Shown one piece after another: positions 1 through 10,700 of a stretch of DNA of 64,000 nt. Source of the stretch: Propionibacteriaceae bacterium (lineage in GTDB: Bacteria > Actinomycetota > Actinomycetes > Propionibacteriales > Propionibacteriaceae); NCBI GenBank assembly GCA_031265875.1, contig JAISCA010000036.1:1-64000 (forward strand), in the 5' to 3' direction. Every line of letters starts with the position of its first letter. The stretch's first letter is position 1. Under the pieces are notes generated by a model. It made no database searches. It saw only the letters and a list, made by a program, of their open reading frames with translations, and was not told the DNA's origin. Both the position numbers and the translations under genes were made by a program.

Positions 1-2
1 CC

Positions 3-143
3 TGTGGACTCGCGGCGCCAGACGCGGCTCTGGCCGCGTTGTCGTCGGTCGACGATGGCCCCGCATCGCCTCCCTCCTCCGCCTCGCCAGCCCCACGCCT
101 GACACCGCTCCTTCTCCCCACTTTTAGGGGCTGGGCCCACTAG
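3..143 (+). CDS. possible 3' end of an unidentified upstream gene
   Basis: An open frame enters from the left edge and ends at TAG 141-143. It is GC-rich in third positions and reads as an Ala/Ser/Pro-rich tail, but nothing in it can be assigned to a family. Its stop codon lies just inside the 110-bp repeat that starts at 139. The same arrangement is seen for the HAD gene at the other repeat copy, which is mild support for coding. The other two forward frames are also partly open, so this is only a possibility. Confidence 0.25.
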   Translation, partial: CGLAAPDAALAALSSVDDGPASPPSSASPAPRLTPLLLPTFRGWAH

Positions 144-248
144 GTGTTTGAAACTTCGACGAATGAGCCGAGTTTCGGTTTCTCGGGGTCCTAAGAAAAG
201 TACCGGGCCGGAGCGCAGCGGAGGGAGGACACTTTTTGGGGCTTCTAG
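139..248 (+). repeat. 110-bp dispersed repeat, copy A
   Basis: This block is nearly identical to the reverse complement of 20718-20828, with about ten differences clustered in the middle. It starts with ACTAGGTG and ends with CTTCTAG, so both ends carry CTAG. The interior contains the conserved words GAGCCGAGTTTCGGTTTCTC and GGAGGGAGGACACTTTTTGG. It carries no convincing gene. Both copies sit at the 3' end of a gene and read in the same direction as that gene, which fits a mobile miniature element or a repeated 3'-end/terminator module. Confidence 0.85.
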
Positions 249-352
249 CTCTCGCTCCCCATCGCCCCTAGCCCTAATGGACGACCGGCCCCGGTTCGCC
301 CCCCGGCCCTCGGTCCGGGCGGAGCCAGGACGACGCCGGTAGAGTTCGGCCC

Positions 353-1084
353 ATGACCCGTGCCAATCACCGCGCCCTGGACCAGCTCCGTCCCGTCCAA
401 TTGACCCGTCGCTGGTTGGACCAGGCCGAGGGATCGGTCCTGGTCGAGTTCGGCCGCACCAAGGTGCTGGTGGCGGCCTCGGTGACCGAAGGGGTGCCGC
501 GCTGGCGCAAGGGCTCCGGCTTGGGCTGGGTCACCTCGGAGTACGCCATGCTGCCCCGGGCCACCGACCAGCGCAACGACCGTGAAGCGGTGCGCGGACG
601 GTTGAGCGGTCGCACGCACGAGATCTCCCGCCTGATCGGCCGCTCCCTGCGCTCGGTGATCGACTACCGGGCTCTAGGCGAGAACACCATCGTGTTGGAC
701 TGCGACGTGCTGCAGGCCGACGGCGGCACCCGGACGGCCTCCATCACCGGGGCCTGGGTGGCCCTAGCCGACGCCGTGGCCTGGCTGCGCCAACGTGACT
801 TGTTGACTGGCCAGCCCCTGACCGGCTCGGTCGCGGCGGTCAGCGTCGGCTTGGTCGACGGACAACCTCGGCTCGACCTCGATTACGCCGAAGACTCCCG
901 GGCCCAGGTCGATTTCAACGTGGTGGCCAGCGGTGACGGCCGTCTGGTCGAGGTCCAGGGCACGGCCGAGGGTGCGCCCTTCAGCCGGGCCGACCTCGAC
1001 CGCTTGCTCGACCTGGGGCTGGCCGGCTGCGCCCAACTGAGCCAGTTCCAACAAGCCGTCTTAGCCGAGGGGGCACCGGCGTGA
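353..1084 (+). CDS. rph: ribonuclease PH
   Basis: A phosphorolytic 3'-5' exoribonuclease that trims the 3' ends of tRNA precursors in the cytoplasm. The 243 residues match the usual family length. Family landmarks include SVTEGVPRW near residue 43, the arginine-rich [19 protein letters not shown] around residues 82-100, and [20 protein letters not shown] around 114-133, the phosphate-binding and catalytic region. The start is the ATG shortly after the 110-bp repeat. The stop overlaps the GTG start of rdgB by four bases (GTGA), so the two genes are translationally coupled. The rph-rdgB pair is a common actinobacterial arrangement. Confidence 0.96.
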   Translation: MTRANHRALDQLRPVQLTRRWLDQAEGSVLVEFGRTKVLVAASVTEGVPRWRKGSGLGWVTSEYAMLPRATDQRNDREAVRGRLSGRTHEISRLIGRSLRSVIDYRALGENTIVLDCDVLQADGGTRTASITGAWVALADAVAWLRQRDLLTGQPLTGSVAAVSVGLVDGQPRLDLDYAEDSRAQVDFNVVASGDGRLVEVQGTAEGAPFSRADLDRLLDLGLAGCAQLSQFQQAVLAEGAPA

Positions 1085-1689
1085 GCGGGCGACTGCTGCT
1101 GGCCTCCGGCAATCCCCACAAACTGACCGAGTTGCGCCGTCTGGTCGAGTTGGCCGGTCTCGACTTACAGGTGCTGGGTCTGAGAGATCTGACCGGCTGG
1201 AGCGATCCGGTCGAGGACGGCGCCAGCTTCGAGGACAACGCCCTGATCAAGGCCGAAGCCGGCCATCGGGCCAGCGGCTGGGCCACCTTGGCCGACGACT
1301 CCGGCCTCGAGGTCGACGTGCTGGGGCGGATGCCCGGCGTGCGGTCGGCCCGTTGGGCCGGCCCGGGCGCTTCGGACCTGGACAATCTGGAGCTGCTGCT
1401 GCGCCAGCTGGCCGACGTCGAACCGGCTCGCCGTCAGGCTCGCTTCGTCTGCGCCGTCGCCTTGGTCCAGGCCGACCGTCCCCCGCTGGTCTTGCGCCGC
1501 GCCGTCGAGGGGGTCGTCTTGACCGGGCCCAGGGGCGAGAATGGTTTCGGTTACGATCCGATCTTCTTGCCTGACGACTACGAGATCACCACGGCCGAGA
1601 TGACGGCGGCCCAGAAGGACGCCATCAGCCATCGGGGCCAGGCCCTACGCGCCTTGCTGCCGAGCCTGGCCGAGCTGGCCGCCGCTTGA
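1081..1689 (+). CDS. rdgB: XTP/dITP pyrophosphatase (RdgB/HAM1 family)
   Basis: A house-cleaning nucleotidase that hydrolyses non-canonical purine triphosphates (ITP, XTP and their deoxy forms) to monophosphates and keeps them out of DNA and RNA. At 202 residues it has the normal length. The N-terminal [17 protein letters not shown] is the substrate-binding loop, [20 protein letters not shown] is the family signature with the metal-binding Asp pair, GFGYDPIF contacts the base, and [12 protein letters not shown] near the end is also conserved. It starts at GTG within the rph stop codon and is followed 58 bases later by thyA. It forms one cluster with thyA, folA and dinB in nucleotide-pool quality and DNA synthesis. 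Confidence 0.96.
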   Translation: MSGRLLLASGNPHKLTELRRLVELAGLDLQVLGLRDLTGWSDPVEDGASFEDNALIKAEAGHRASGWATLADDSGLEVDVLGRMPGVRSARWAGPGASDLDNLELLLRQLADVEPARRQARFVCAVALVQADRPPLVLRRAVEGVVLTGPRGENGFGYDPIFLPDDYEITTAEMTAAQKDAISHRGQALRALLPSLAELAAA

Positions 1690-1747
1690 GCGGCGATCCG
1701 AGGCTGGGGCGACGAGCGGTCGGAACCGATCCGGCAAGGAGGACTAG

Positions 1748-2542
1748 ATGCAGCAATATCTCGACCTGCTGAAAGACGTGCTCGACCATGGGGTCGAGAA
1801 ACCGGACCGCACCGGCACCGGCACCCGCTCGGTCTTCGGCCGCCAACTACGCTTCGATCTGACCGAGGGCTTCCCCCTCTTGACCACCAAGCGCTTGCAC
1901 ACCCGCTCGATCTTCGGCGAACTGCTCTGGTTCCTGCGCGGCGACACCAACGTCGACTGGCTGCACCGCAACGGCATAACGATCTGGGACGAGTGGGCCG
2001 ACCCCACCGGCGAATTGGGCCCGATCTACGGCTACCAGTGGCGTAGTTGGCCGGCGCCTGACGGCCACTCGATCGATCAGATCGCCCAGGTCGTCGACTC
2101 CATCCGCCAGCGCCCCGACTCGCGCCGGCACATCGTCAGCGCCTGGAACCCGGCCCAGGTCGACCAGATGGCGCTGCCGCCCTGCCACGCCCTGTTCCAG
2201 TTCTACGTGGCCCAAGGCCGCCTGTCCTGCCAGCTCTACCAACGCTCGGCCGACATCTTCTTAGGCGTGCCCTTCAACATCGCCTCCTACGCCCTCCTGA
2301 CCCATCTGGTGGCCCAGGTCACGGGCCTGACCCCGGGCGATTTCGTCCACACCCTGGGCGACGCCCACCTCTACCTCAACCATCTCGACCAGGCCGCCCT
2401 GCAGCTGAGCCGGGAGCCCCGGGCTCTGCCCCGCCTCGAACTGAACCGGGCCATCGACCAGATCGACGCCTTCGAACTGTCCGACATCGCGGTGGCCGAT
2501 TACGATCCCTGGCCTTCGATCAAGGCCCCCATCGCGGTCTGA
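1748..2542 (+). CDS. thyA: thymidylate synthase ThyA
   Basis: Converts dUMP and 5,10-methylenetetrahydrofolate to dTMP and dihydrofolate. The 264-residue length equals that of the E. coli enzyme. The catalytic cysteine is C146 in [13 protein letters not shown]. Other conserved elements are [12 protein letters not shown] (residues 20-31, phosphate-binding Arg), [24 protein letters not shown] and the folate/nucleotide region [21 protein letters not shown] strong ribosome-binding site (AAGGAGG) precedes the ATG. folA follows after seven bases, which is the classic pairing because DHFR recycles the dihydrofolate that ThyA makes. Confidence 0.98.
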   Translation: MQQYLDLLKDVLDHGVEKPDRTGTGTRSVFGRQLRFDLTEGFPLLTTKRLHTRSIFGELLWFLRGDTNVDWLHRNGITIWDEWADPTGELGPIYGYQWRSWPAPDGHSIDQIAQVVDSIRQRPDSRRHIVSAWNPAQVDQMALPPCHALFQFYVAQGRLSCQLYQRSADIFLGVPFNIASYALLTHLVAQVTGLTPGDFVHTLGDAHLYLNHLDQAALQLSREPRALPRLELNRAIDQIDAFELSDIAVADYDPWPSIKAPIAV

Positions 2543-2549
2543 GGCGAGC

Positions 2550-3140
2550 ATGGACCAAACCAACGAACGATCCGGCGCCCGGGCTGGAGAAGGGCCCTGG
2601 GCCCTCACCGCCATCGCCGCCGTGGCCGCCAATGGCGTCATCGGTGACGGCCGAGGCATGTTGTGGCGCCTGCCGGAGGACTTCGCCCGCTTCAAGCGGG
2701 TCACCATGGGCGGGGTCTTGCTGCAGGGCCGCCACACCTTCGACTCCCTAGGCGGCCCCCTGCCGGGCCGGCAGTCCATCGTGGTCACCCGCGACCCGGC
2801 TTTCTCTTATCCCGGCGTCTTGTCCGCCGCCAGTCCGGCGGCCGCCCTCCAGCTGTTGGCCGGCTTTCCGGAGCGGTCCTGGTGGTCGATCGGCGGGGGC
2901 CAGCTCTACCGCGCATTGTGGCCGTACACGACCGACCTCGACCTGACCGAGGTCCACCAGAGCCCGGTCGGCGCCGTCCTTTTCCCCACCGTCGATCCGG
3001 CCGACTGGGAGGAGACCAGCCGGCGCCCGCGGGCCGGCTTCGACTTCGTGCTCTACCGCCGCCGCTCCGCCCAGGCCGCCGACCGTCTGGCCCAGGCTCT
3101 GGGGCAGGCCGCCCCCACCGCTCCGGTGGCGCTGGCTTAG
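2550..3140 (+). CDS. folA: dihydrofolate reductase
   Basis: NADPH-dependent reduction of dihydrofolate to tetrahydrofolate, the partner reaction of ThyA just upstream. The core runs from about residue 18 (LTAIAAVAANGVIGDGRGML) with the family motif MLWRLPEDFARFKRVTMGG. GRHTFDSLGGPLPGRQSIVVTR and the cofactor-binding SIGGGQLYRALWP also fit. The protein is 196 residues. About 15 extra N-terminal and 25 extra C-terminal residues, Ala-rich and probably disordered, make it longer than the 160-170-residue norm. dinB starts four bases after the stop. Confidence 0.96.
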   Translation: MDQTNERSGARAGEGPWALTAIAAVAANGVIGDGRGMLWRLPEDFARFKRVTMGGVLLQGRHTFDSLGGPLPGRQSIVVTRDPAFSYPGVLSAASPAAALQLLAGFPERSWWSIGGGQLYRALWPYTTDLDLTEVHQSPVGAVLFPTVDPADWEETSRRPRAGFDFVLYRRRSAQAADRLAQALGQAAPTAPVALA

Positions 3141-3144
3141 GCCG

Positions 3145-4545
3145 ATGCGGACCCAGGCCTCGATCCTGCACCTCGACCTCGACGCCTTCTTCGCCGCGGT
3201 CGAGCAGCGGGACAAGCCCTCCCTGCGCGGCAAACCCGTCATCGTGGGCGGCTTGGGCGGGCGGGGCGTGGTCTCGACGGCCTCGTACGAGGCTCGCCGC
3301 TTCGGCGTCCACTCGGCCATGCCGACGCATGAGGCTAGGCGGCTGTGCCCGGCGGCGGCCTTCCTGAGCGGGCGGTTCGGGGCCTACCGGCAGGCCTCCC
3401 AGATCGTCATGGCCCAGCTGCGTCAAGTCTCGCCCCTGATCGAGCCGCTCAGCCTGGACGAGGCTTACGTCGATCTGACGGCCGGCCCGGCCACCGACTT
3501 CAGCCCGCCCGCTCTGAGGGAGCTGGGCGAACGGTTGCGGCAAGCGGTCCGGCTTGAGACCGGCGGCCTGACCGCCTCGGTCGGCTTCGGCTCCAGCAAG
3601 TTCATGGCCAAGCTGGCCAGCGAGCAGGCCAAACCGGACGGCCTGATCGTGATCACACCGGGCCACGAGGTCGAGGCCATCACCGATCTGCCGGTGCGCG
3701 CCATCCCCGGGGTCGGTCCGATGACGGCCGAACGGCTGCAGCGGCTGGGCGTCAAGACGGTCCGGGAGCTGCGCCAAGCCCGCCCCAGCGAGTTACGGCG
3801 CGAGCTCGGGCCAGCTGTCAGCGCCATGCTGGTCGCCTTGGCCCAGGCCGAGGACGACCGTCCGGTCAGCGCCGACCGGGAGGTCAAGTCGATCTCGGTC
3901 GAGGACACCTTCGCCGTCGACATCACCGACCCGGCCCAGTTGGCGCCGCTGGTGGCGCGTGACTCGGCCCAGGTGGGAGCCCGCTTACGCCGCTCCGGCA
4001 GTTTCGCCCGCACCGTCACCTTGAAGCTGAAGCTGGCCGATTTCAGCTCCCACACCCGCTCTCGCACTCTGCTGGGGGCGGTCGACTCGGACCAGGCCAT
4101 CAGCCAGGTCGCGCTCGACCTGCTGAGCCACCAAGGCCATCTGGTGGCCCAGGGCATCCGTCTGCTCGGCGTCGGGGTGTCCGGTTTCACCCAGGCCGCC
4201 CAAGAGGCCCTCTTCGAAGTCACCGCCGCCCGCTCGGACGAGTCCCAGGTCGAGGCCCGCTCCCTGCCCGAGCTGGAACAACCGTCCTATCGACCAGGTC
4301 AAGACGTCCGCCACGACGACTTCGGGCCCGGCTGGGTCTGGGGGGCCGGCTTGGGCTTGGTGACGGTCCGTTTCGAGACCGCCCAAACCGGGCCCGGCCC
4401 GATTCGCACCATGTCGGGCGACGATCCGGCCCTCCACCCGGCCGGGCTCCAGCCGTCCGGTCCAGCCGACCCTTACGACCAGTCAGATCAGTCAGATCAG
4501 TCCGGCCAGCCGGACCCCAGCGGACCGGGCTGGGCCACGCCTTGA
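3145..4545 (+). CDS. dinB: DNA polymerase IV (Y family)
   Basis: An error-prone translesion polymerase. Palm-domain metal ligands are in HLDLDAFFAAVEQRD (D11) and SLDEAYVDLT (D105, E106). The helix-hairpin-helix AIPGVGPMTAERLQRLGVKT and the little-finger domain from about residue 235 follow. No C-terminal beta-clamp motif is obvious. The last 40 residues are a Ser/Asp/Gln/Pro-rich tail containing a short tandem DQS repeat encoded by nine-base units near 4480-4500, probably disordered. The gene is the last of the rph-dinB run and ends just before a terminator-like hairpin. Co-transcription with thyA-folA would link a mutator polymerase to dTTP supply, but no LexA box is evident in front of it. 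Confidence 0.94.
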   Translation: MRTQASILHLDLDAFFAAVEQRDKPSLRGKPVIVGGLGGRGVVSTASYEARRFGVHSAMPTHEARRLCPAAAFLSGRFGAYRQASQIVMAQLRQVSPLIEPLSLDEAYVDLTAGPATDFSPPALRELGERLRQAVRLETGGLTASVGFGSSKFMAKLASEQAKPDGLIVITPGHEVEAITDLPVRAIPGVGPMTAERLQRLGVKTVRELRQARPSELRRELGPAVSAMLVALAQAEDDRPVSADREVKSISVEDTFAVDITDPAQLAPLVARDSAQVGARLRRSGSFARTVTLKLKLADFSSHTRSRTLLGAVDSDQAISQVALDLLSHQGHLVAQGIRLLGVGVSGFTQAAQEALFEVTAARSDESQVEARSLPELEQPSYRPGQDVRHDDFGPGWVWGAGLGLVTVRFETAQTGPGPIRTMSGDDPALHPAGLQPSGPADPYDQSDQSDQSGQPDPSGPGWATP

Positions 4546-4551
4546 GCTGAA

Positions 4552-4601
4552 CCGCCGCCGGGGGCGCCGGTCGAGTCTACTGACGACACCCCCGACGGCG
4601 G
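4552..4601. terminator. hairpin between convergent dinB and the giant surface-protein gene
   Basis: Arms 4552-4564 and 4589-4601 (CCGCCGCCGGGGG and CCCCCGACGGCGG) pair over 13 positions with one C-A mismatch, followed on the plus strand by TTTC. It lies between two converging genes and can serve both. The rest of 4546-4757 contains no recognisable gene. Confidence 0.6.
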
Positions 4602-4757
4602 CTTTCAGCGCCCCGGCCGAGGAGCACAGGCCCAGGCGGCGGGCGGCGGTCCGGTTCAGGTCTTTCCACCGCCCCACGCCCAGGCCAAGGTCAGCCGGGC
4701 GCCGTCTGGTGGGCGGTGTCCGGCGCCGGAAGTCCGACGCCGGAGACCACACGCCGG

Positions 4758-7700
4758 TCAGGCTCCGCGTCGGCCTCGCACCGAAGTCAGCGCCAGCGAA
4801 CTGCCACCGACGATGAAGCAAGCCGACACCAGGAACAACAACACCAACAAACCAGGAGCCGCGCCCGTCTGAGCCAACTGATCAGCCACCTGGAAGACCG
4901 CACTAGCCTGATGACCCGAAGCCAAACCAGCCAAAACGATGCTGTGCTGACCAACCGCCGTGCCCTCCGGCACGATCCAATCGAACGACACCACACCATC
5001 GTCATCAGCCAACCAGACCCCCAGCTCGGTCGCACCCAACATGGCACTGACCTGCTCGCCGGGCTGGAAACCGAAAGCGCTGAAGGTCACCCGCAGGCCA
5101 GCCACGATGGACGAGCTCTTGTCACTCGACACCGTGACCTGAGACGGGTCCGCTGTCGGAGTCTGAGACGGGTCTGCGGTGGGCGTCTCAGACGGATCGG
5201 GAGTCGGAGTCTCAGACGGGTCCGGCGTCGGCGTCGGTGTGGGTGTGTCCGACGGATCGGCCGTCGGCGTCGGCGTATCCGACGGATCGGCTGTGGGAGT
5301 CTCAGACGGATCCACAGTCGGAGTCGGCGTAGGAGTCGGGTCCGGTGTCGGGGTGGGAGTCGGCGTCGGGTCCTGACAAGTGGAGACCGGCAAACCAGCC
5401 TCAGCCCCAGCCGCCGTCAAAGTCCCCAACGAGGCCCCGCCGAAAGCGAACAAAGCCTGAGCCGAAGCCCGCCGCCACTGATCCGAATTAGCATCATCCA
5501 AACCGAACTCAGCCCCATCGTCCCAACCAGCCGCGTTGTACGCCACCGCCCCGACCTCAGCCAAGGTGAACTCGTTACCCGGATCAGCCGCCACCTCACA
5601 AGTGACCTGGAGACTGGCCGTGAAAGCCGCCGCCTCAGCCAAATCGGATTCCTCCGACAACCCAGCCGCCCGCAGCGCTTGCGCCGCCAAACCAGTGCTA
5701 TTGGTGTTCGAGGCCAAAGCCCCACTGGCGTCCTGCTGGCCCTCCAGCCAAACCACCGCGTCCGCCACCGACGGATCCGCCGGTGACACACCAGCCGCCA
5801 GTAGAGCCTGCACCGCCAAAGCCGTGTAATCCACATCCGGAGACACACAAGGCGCACCCAACCCGTAAGCCCCCAAGAAGGCACCAGCGGTCCGGCACTG
5901 CAAACCCTGCAAATACGTCACACTGGCAGCCGGTGCCCCGTCCTGGGTCCGAGCCAGAGCCAACAGACTCAAAGCCTGCTGATAAGCGACCACTTCGCCC
6001 GCAGCCTGCGACCCGAACTGACCCGACGGCTGCACCGCCGACCTAAGCTCAGCCACCAAATCACGGGTGCCGCCACCAGCTACTGGCCAAGCCGACGGAT
6101 CGTGACCGGTCACCTGCAACACCAAAATGGTCTTGCCCTTCTGATTCCACCGATCAGCCCCAACGGCCCCGACGTAAGCCTCGCCGGAGGCCAACAGACG
6201 AGCCACCGAAGCCTCGATCTGATCGCCGCCGACACCAGCCGCCGCCAAGGCCAGAATGGCGTCCTCCGTCAAACCCCAGTCCTGGGGCGACATCCCCGGC
6301 AGCACGCCGTCGTGGGCCGCCAACTGCCGACCCAACCAAGCCGCCGCCAGCGACAAAGCCTCTGGGTCGGCCTCCGGCAGCACCAAACGATTCGCCGTCA
6401 ACGTCACAGTCAAGCTGTGGACCTGACGATCCGCCACCGTCACCGACTCCACCGGCACAGACTCCACCGACAAACTCGGCTCACCCCAGACCACACCCGC
6501 GACCTGGGGCAGATCACCCAGACTCAACGACACCACGGCCCCGACCGGCAACAAGCCAGTCCGATCCGCCGTGCCATCCGCCTTCGGCAACAACACACCC
6601 GAACGAGCCGGCTCAGCGTCGAACGCCTCATGCGAGAACCTAACTGGGAACCCCGTGGCGCCCGACACCAGATCGGCCGCCGCACCGGTCACAGTGACCG
6701 TCGCCTCGACGAAACCAGTCCCCCGAGGCGGCCAAGAATCCAACTCCGTGTAATTGAACACCACAGCCTTCTCCGGCGCCGTCAAGAGGCCGTAAGCCGC
6801 CAAAATGGCCTCCCGGTCGGCCTGCGTCGACTGCGTCCCCAAAGCGGCGATAGCCCGCACCACCGTCTTCGCCGCCGACGTCATGTCGGCGTCCTTACGG
6901 AACAAGAAGTCCAAGAACTCCACCCGCAAATCAGTGAAAGCCAGCTCGTACTCATCCGACCACGGCCGCTGATGCGCGATGGCGTAGGTGTAGGCCTCAT
7001 GGGTCTGCAAGTCGGCGTCGTCGAAAGCCTGACGCAGCTCGCCCAAAGCCCAACCCATCGTGCCCGGCCAAGCGTAGATCACGCCCGGCCAAGCCGCCTC
7101 GGGGTCAGGATCGGTCCACCGGTAAGTGACCACGCCATCGCCCTGACCGAAGGTCGAGAACATGCCGTCGCTCGGCTCAGCCGTCAGATAGACCCGCTGG
7201 GCCGCCACACCATTGGTGTAAGGACAAGCGTCACCACCGAAGGTGCCAGACCCGCCTGGACCAGTGGAAGCCTCCACACAGGCCCGGTCGAAGACCACAT
7301 ATATGGCACCACCTTGCTGGCCCTCGTCGGTGATCTGGCCCCAACCACCGGGTAGCCAGCCGTTGATCCAAGCGCCGCCGTAACCAGTCGACAACCGCCA
7401 CAGGCCCGGATAGGCCTGCTCGGCCGCCGCCGTCATCGCCATCAAAACATTGCCGCTGGTCGGCACCGTCACCACGCTGCCACCGGCATTCAACGTCACA
7501 CCGGTGGTGAAGACATTGTGCCCAGCCTCATCCAACACCCGCGTCCAATAAGCCAGAGCCTCAGCCAAAGCCGACCCTTCGACCTCGGCGATCGCCGTCA
7601 CCGCGTGCGGATACTCCTCACTCAGCATCAGATAACGCGACGAGTAATACTGACCCGTCTCCGAAGTCCCGACCGCGTTCCGGGCCAAACCCTCCAGATA

Positions 7701-10700
7701 GACCTGACGCAACTGCGCGATGGCCTCGGCCCGTTCCTGGGTCAAGCCTTTATCCGTAGTGGGTGGATTCAACAGGTCGTAGGTCTTCTCCACCGCCGGC
7801 TGACCAGCCACCGTCAAAGACACCCTGACCTGATCGCCCGGCGGCAAGGCATCCACTGGCACCAACACCACACCCGTGGCCGCCGTCAGGTTGGCCCAAC
7901 CGACCGAACCCAATAGCTGATCCAGGTTCTGGCCACCGTAGACCTCGACCTCGACTGGGCCGGTGATCGGCAGGGAATGACTGATCGGGAACCACAAGAC
8001 CACATTGTCGAATGCCGACACCGTGTCCGAACCAGTCGCACAGCCAGTCAACTGACTGACGCCGGGCCGGTAATAATGCGACTGGATCGTGATCATGGGC
8101 GAAGCGTGACCAGACAGATAATTGGCGTTGGCGTCATTGCAGGCCGTGCCCGCCCCGCCGCCGACCACGAACGGACCGCCGCTGACCGACACGCCGTCGA
8201 TCGCCCGGACCACCCGCACCTCATCGCCGTCCAAACTCACCAGACCGGGCTCGAAGAGCGCCCGATAAGTGATGTCGAAGTCCAGCCCCACCACCTGCAA
8301 GCGCAGGTTCTGAGAATTCGGCAGCGACGTCCAGACCGCGTCCACCCCCGGCTCGGCGCTGGGCGTGGTCTCCCAACCGGCCAAGATCCAGCCCGGGCCC
8401 GGCTCGGCCGTCACCCGCCAACGGGCGCCGCCCATAGCCGCCGAACCGACCGCGCCTAGGGCCAGATCGTTCGCGATCACGTTCAAGCGATGAGTGGAGG
8501 ACGCCACCGGCTGCGGAGCCCAAGCGATCAGGCCGGTCAGGCCGCTGACGGTGTACGCCGCCTCGCCCCTAGTCAAAGTGACAGCGAAAGTGAAGTCGCC
8601 GTCGACGCCGTCAGCGCCGTTCTGGCCCCAGGCCGCCGGGCTGTAACCGGTCACGGCGACCGTGGCCACCGACCCGCTCAGCTGTAGCCGGCCCAGCTCG
8701 GTGCTCAACCAGCCCCGTAGCTCGTCCTCGCTCAAAGCCCGCTCCTGCGGCGCCACCCACTGGTCGACCGCCTCGATGACGGCCCGAGCCGCTCCCACAT
8801 CGGCCAGATCTGACTCGGCCACCTGATCGACCTCGCCCTTGTGAGCATAGGCCGGCTCGATCACCAGGTCACCAGCGAAGGCGGTGATCGCCGCACTGAG
8901 CGGAATGGCGGTGATGTAAGTCGAGTTGGAGGCGAGATTGTATGAGGATGAGGTCAAGTCGCTGTTGGTGACTGAGAGCGACCATTCACCTGTCCCGCTC
9001 TGCGCCAACAGGTAGTTCAGCTGCCCGTCGGCCAAGGCTCCGATGACGTGACTCTTGTCGCCCCGGGCAGCCTCGAAACCGTCCAGACTGACCAGCTCGC
9101 CGTTGACCCGGAAGCCGATCAGGTCATAATTCTCGGTGTCGAAGTGGGCGGCCACGTACGTGGTGGAGTCAGGCGTGTAAGTCATCGCCCGGACGTTGAA
9201 GATCACATCTTCCGGCAAGGTCACCGCTTGATCGGCCAGATTGCCATGCAGGAATCGGTTGGTGATGGGTGGCTGTAGCCCGTCCCCCGTGGTCCAAAAG
9301 TTGGTCGGAGTCACGGTGACAGTCGTCACGGTGACGGCCCCGGTAGATTCGTTCGATTGAGTGATCTGGACCGGGTAGGCGGCTACGGCTCTCAAGCCGC
9401 CCTTGGCCTCCGGCGCAGTCTTGAAGGTGACATTGACAGCGTCGGCCTTGACGAAACGGGCCCGGTAGACCATGGACTGGTTGTCGGCCACCTTGACCAA
9501 GATGGCATAGCCATTGGTGGCGGTGGCGTTATTGGCCCAGGTGGCCTGCTGCCAGACCAGCCCATCGGCCGCCTTGGACTGCCAACCGACATGGACGTAA
9601 CCGGGGTCGGCCGTGGCCTGCAAGCCGAAAGCACCACTGTTTAGTTGAGTCAGCTCAACCTCGCCGCCCTCGACCTGCTGCACCGTCACTAGGTCCGGTG
9701 CTGACTCGTCGCTGAAATGGGCCCGGTAGAGGATGCTTTGGTCCGGGCCAGACACCGTGAACGCGTCAGCGAACGTGTGCGGGTACTCAGCCGGCAGCGG
9801 CCAATTGGTCTGGCTGCCGAACGGAGGCACAGTCTTCGTCTCGGTGGCTGGAGCCCAGTTCACGCCGTCTGTGCTGATATCCCAGTGATCGAACTTGGAC
9901 CCAGCGGCCGGCGTGGCCTGAATGACAACCTGCTTAGGATTATCCGGTACGGCCGTCGCGCTGACCTGACCCTGATCGGCGCTGTCTTCGTCCACCTCGA
10001 CACCGACCCGGATGAAGGTCGCTCGATAGCTGGTGTCACCGTTGTAGCTATGAGTATAGGTGAGGCGTCCTCCGCTAGCACCCGTTATGTCTGTCCAATC
10101 AAGATGCGTCGCGTCGGTGTACTGCCACCTGACGAAGGCGTAGGCCTCGTCCGTATCGGACACCGTACTATCGGCCGACAGGACAGCCTGATTCGCACCA
10201 CTGCGCCGGACTGAGATTCGCCCCTTGTCCTCATTTTGGAACAGAGTCAATTGAGCCGGATCGTCCAGTTTGGTGAAGACCGGCCGATAGATCGTGTCTA
10301 CTGTGGTATGACGGTCGGGGCTAAATGCGGTGTCCGCCTGGGTCCAAGTGTCACCGCCGTCCTCGCTCTTATCCCAGCGAGTGAAAGTGTAAGTTCCGCT
10401 ATCGTCGTCGTCCACCGTAGAAGTCACCCTCAGCGACACCGCCGTATTGACGGAGTTGCGCTGAACCGTGTACGTGCCACCCTCCTGCGGCCCAGCCGCC
10501 GAGTAGGCGACGAAACGAGGCTGGAAACGCACATCCTTGCCCTGGTCGGCTGCCTGGTTCAGGTTGAGAGTGGCGTCAATGAACCGACTCAGCACAGTAG
10601 TGGCGCTACTGGCACAAGCTGTCCACCCGTTGTCGTTCTTAACGGTGCAATACCACCCGGCGAAGACGTAATCCTGGGTCAGGTCCGCTGTCCCACTCAC

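Noticed and set aside
6102..7355. 417-codon plus-strand open frame inside the giant surface-protein gene
   Set aside because: Arg/His/Gln-rich shadow. The minus-strand frame is continuous through the toroid domain.
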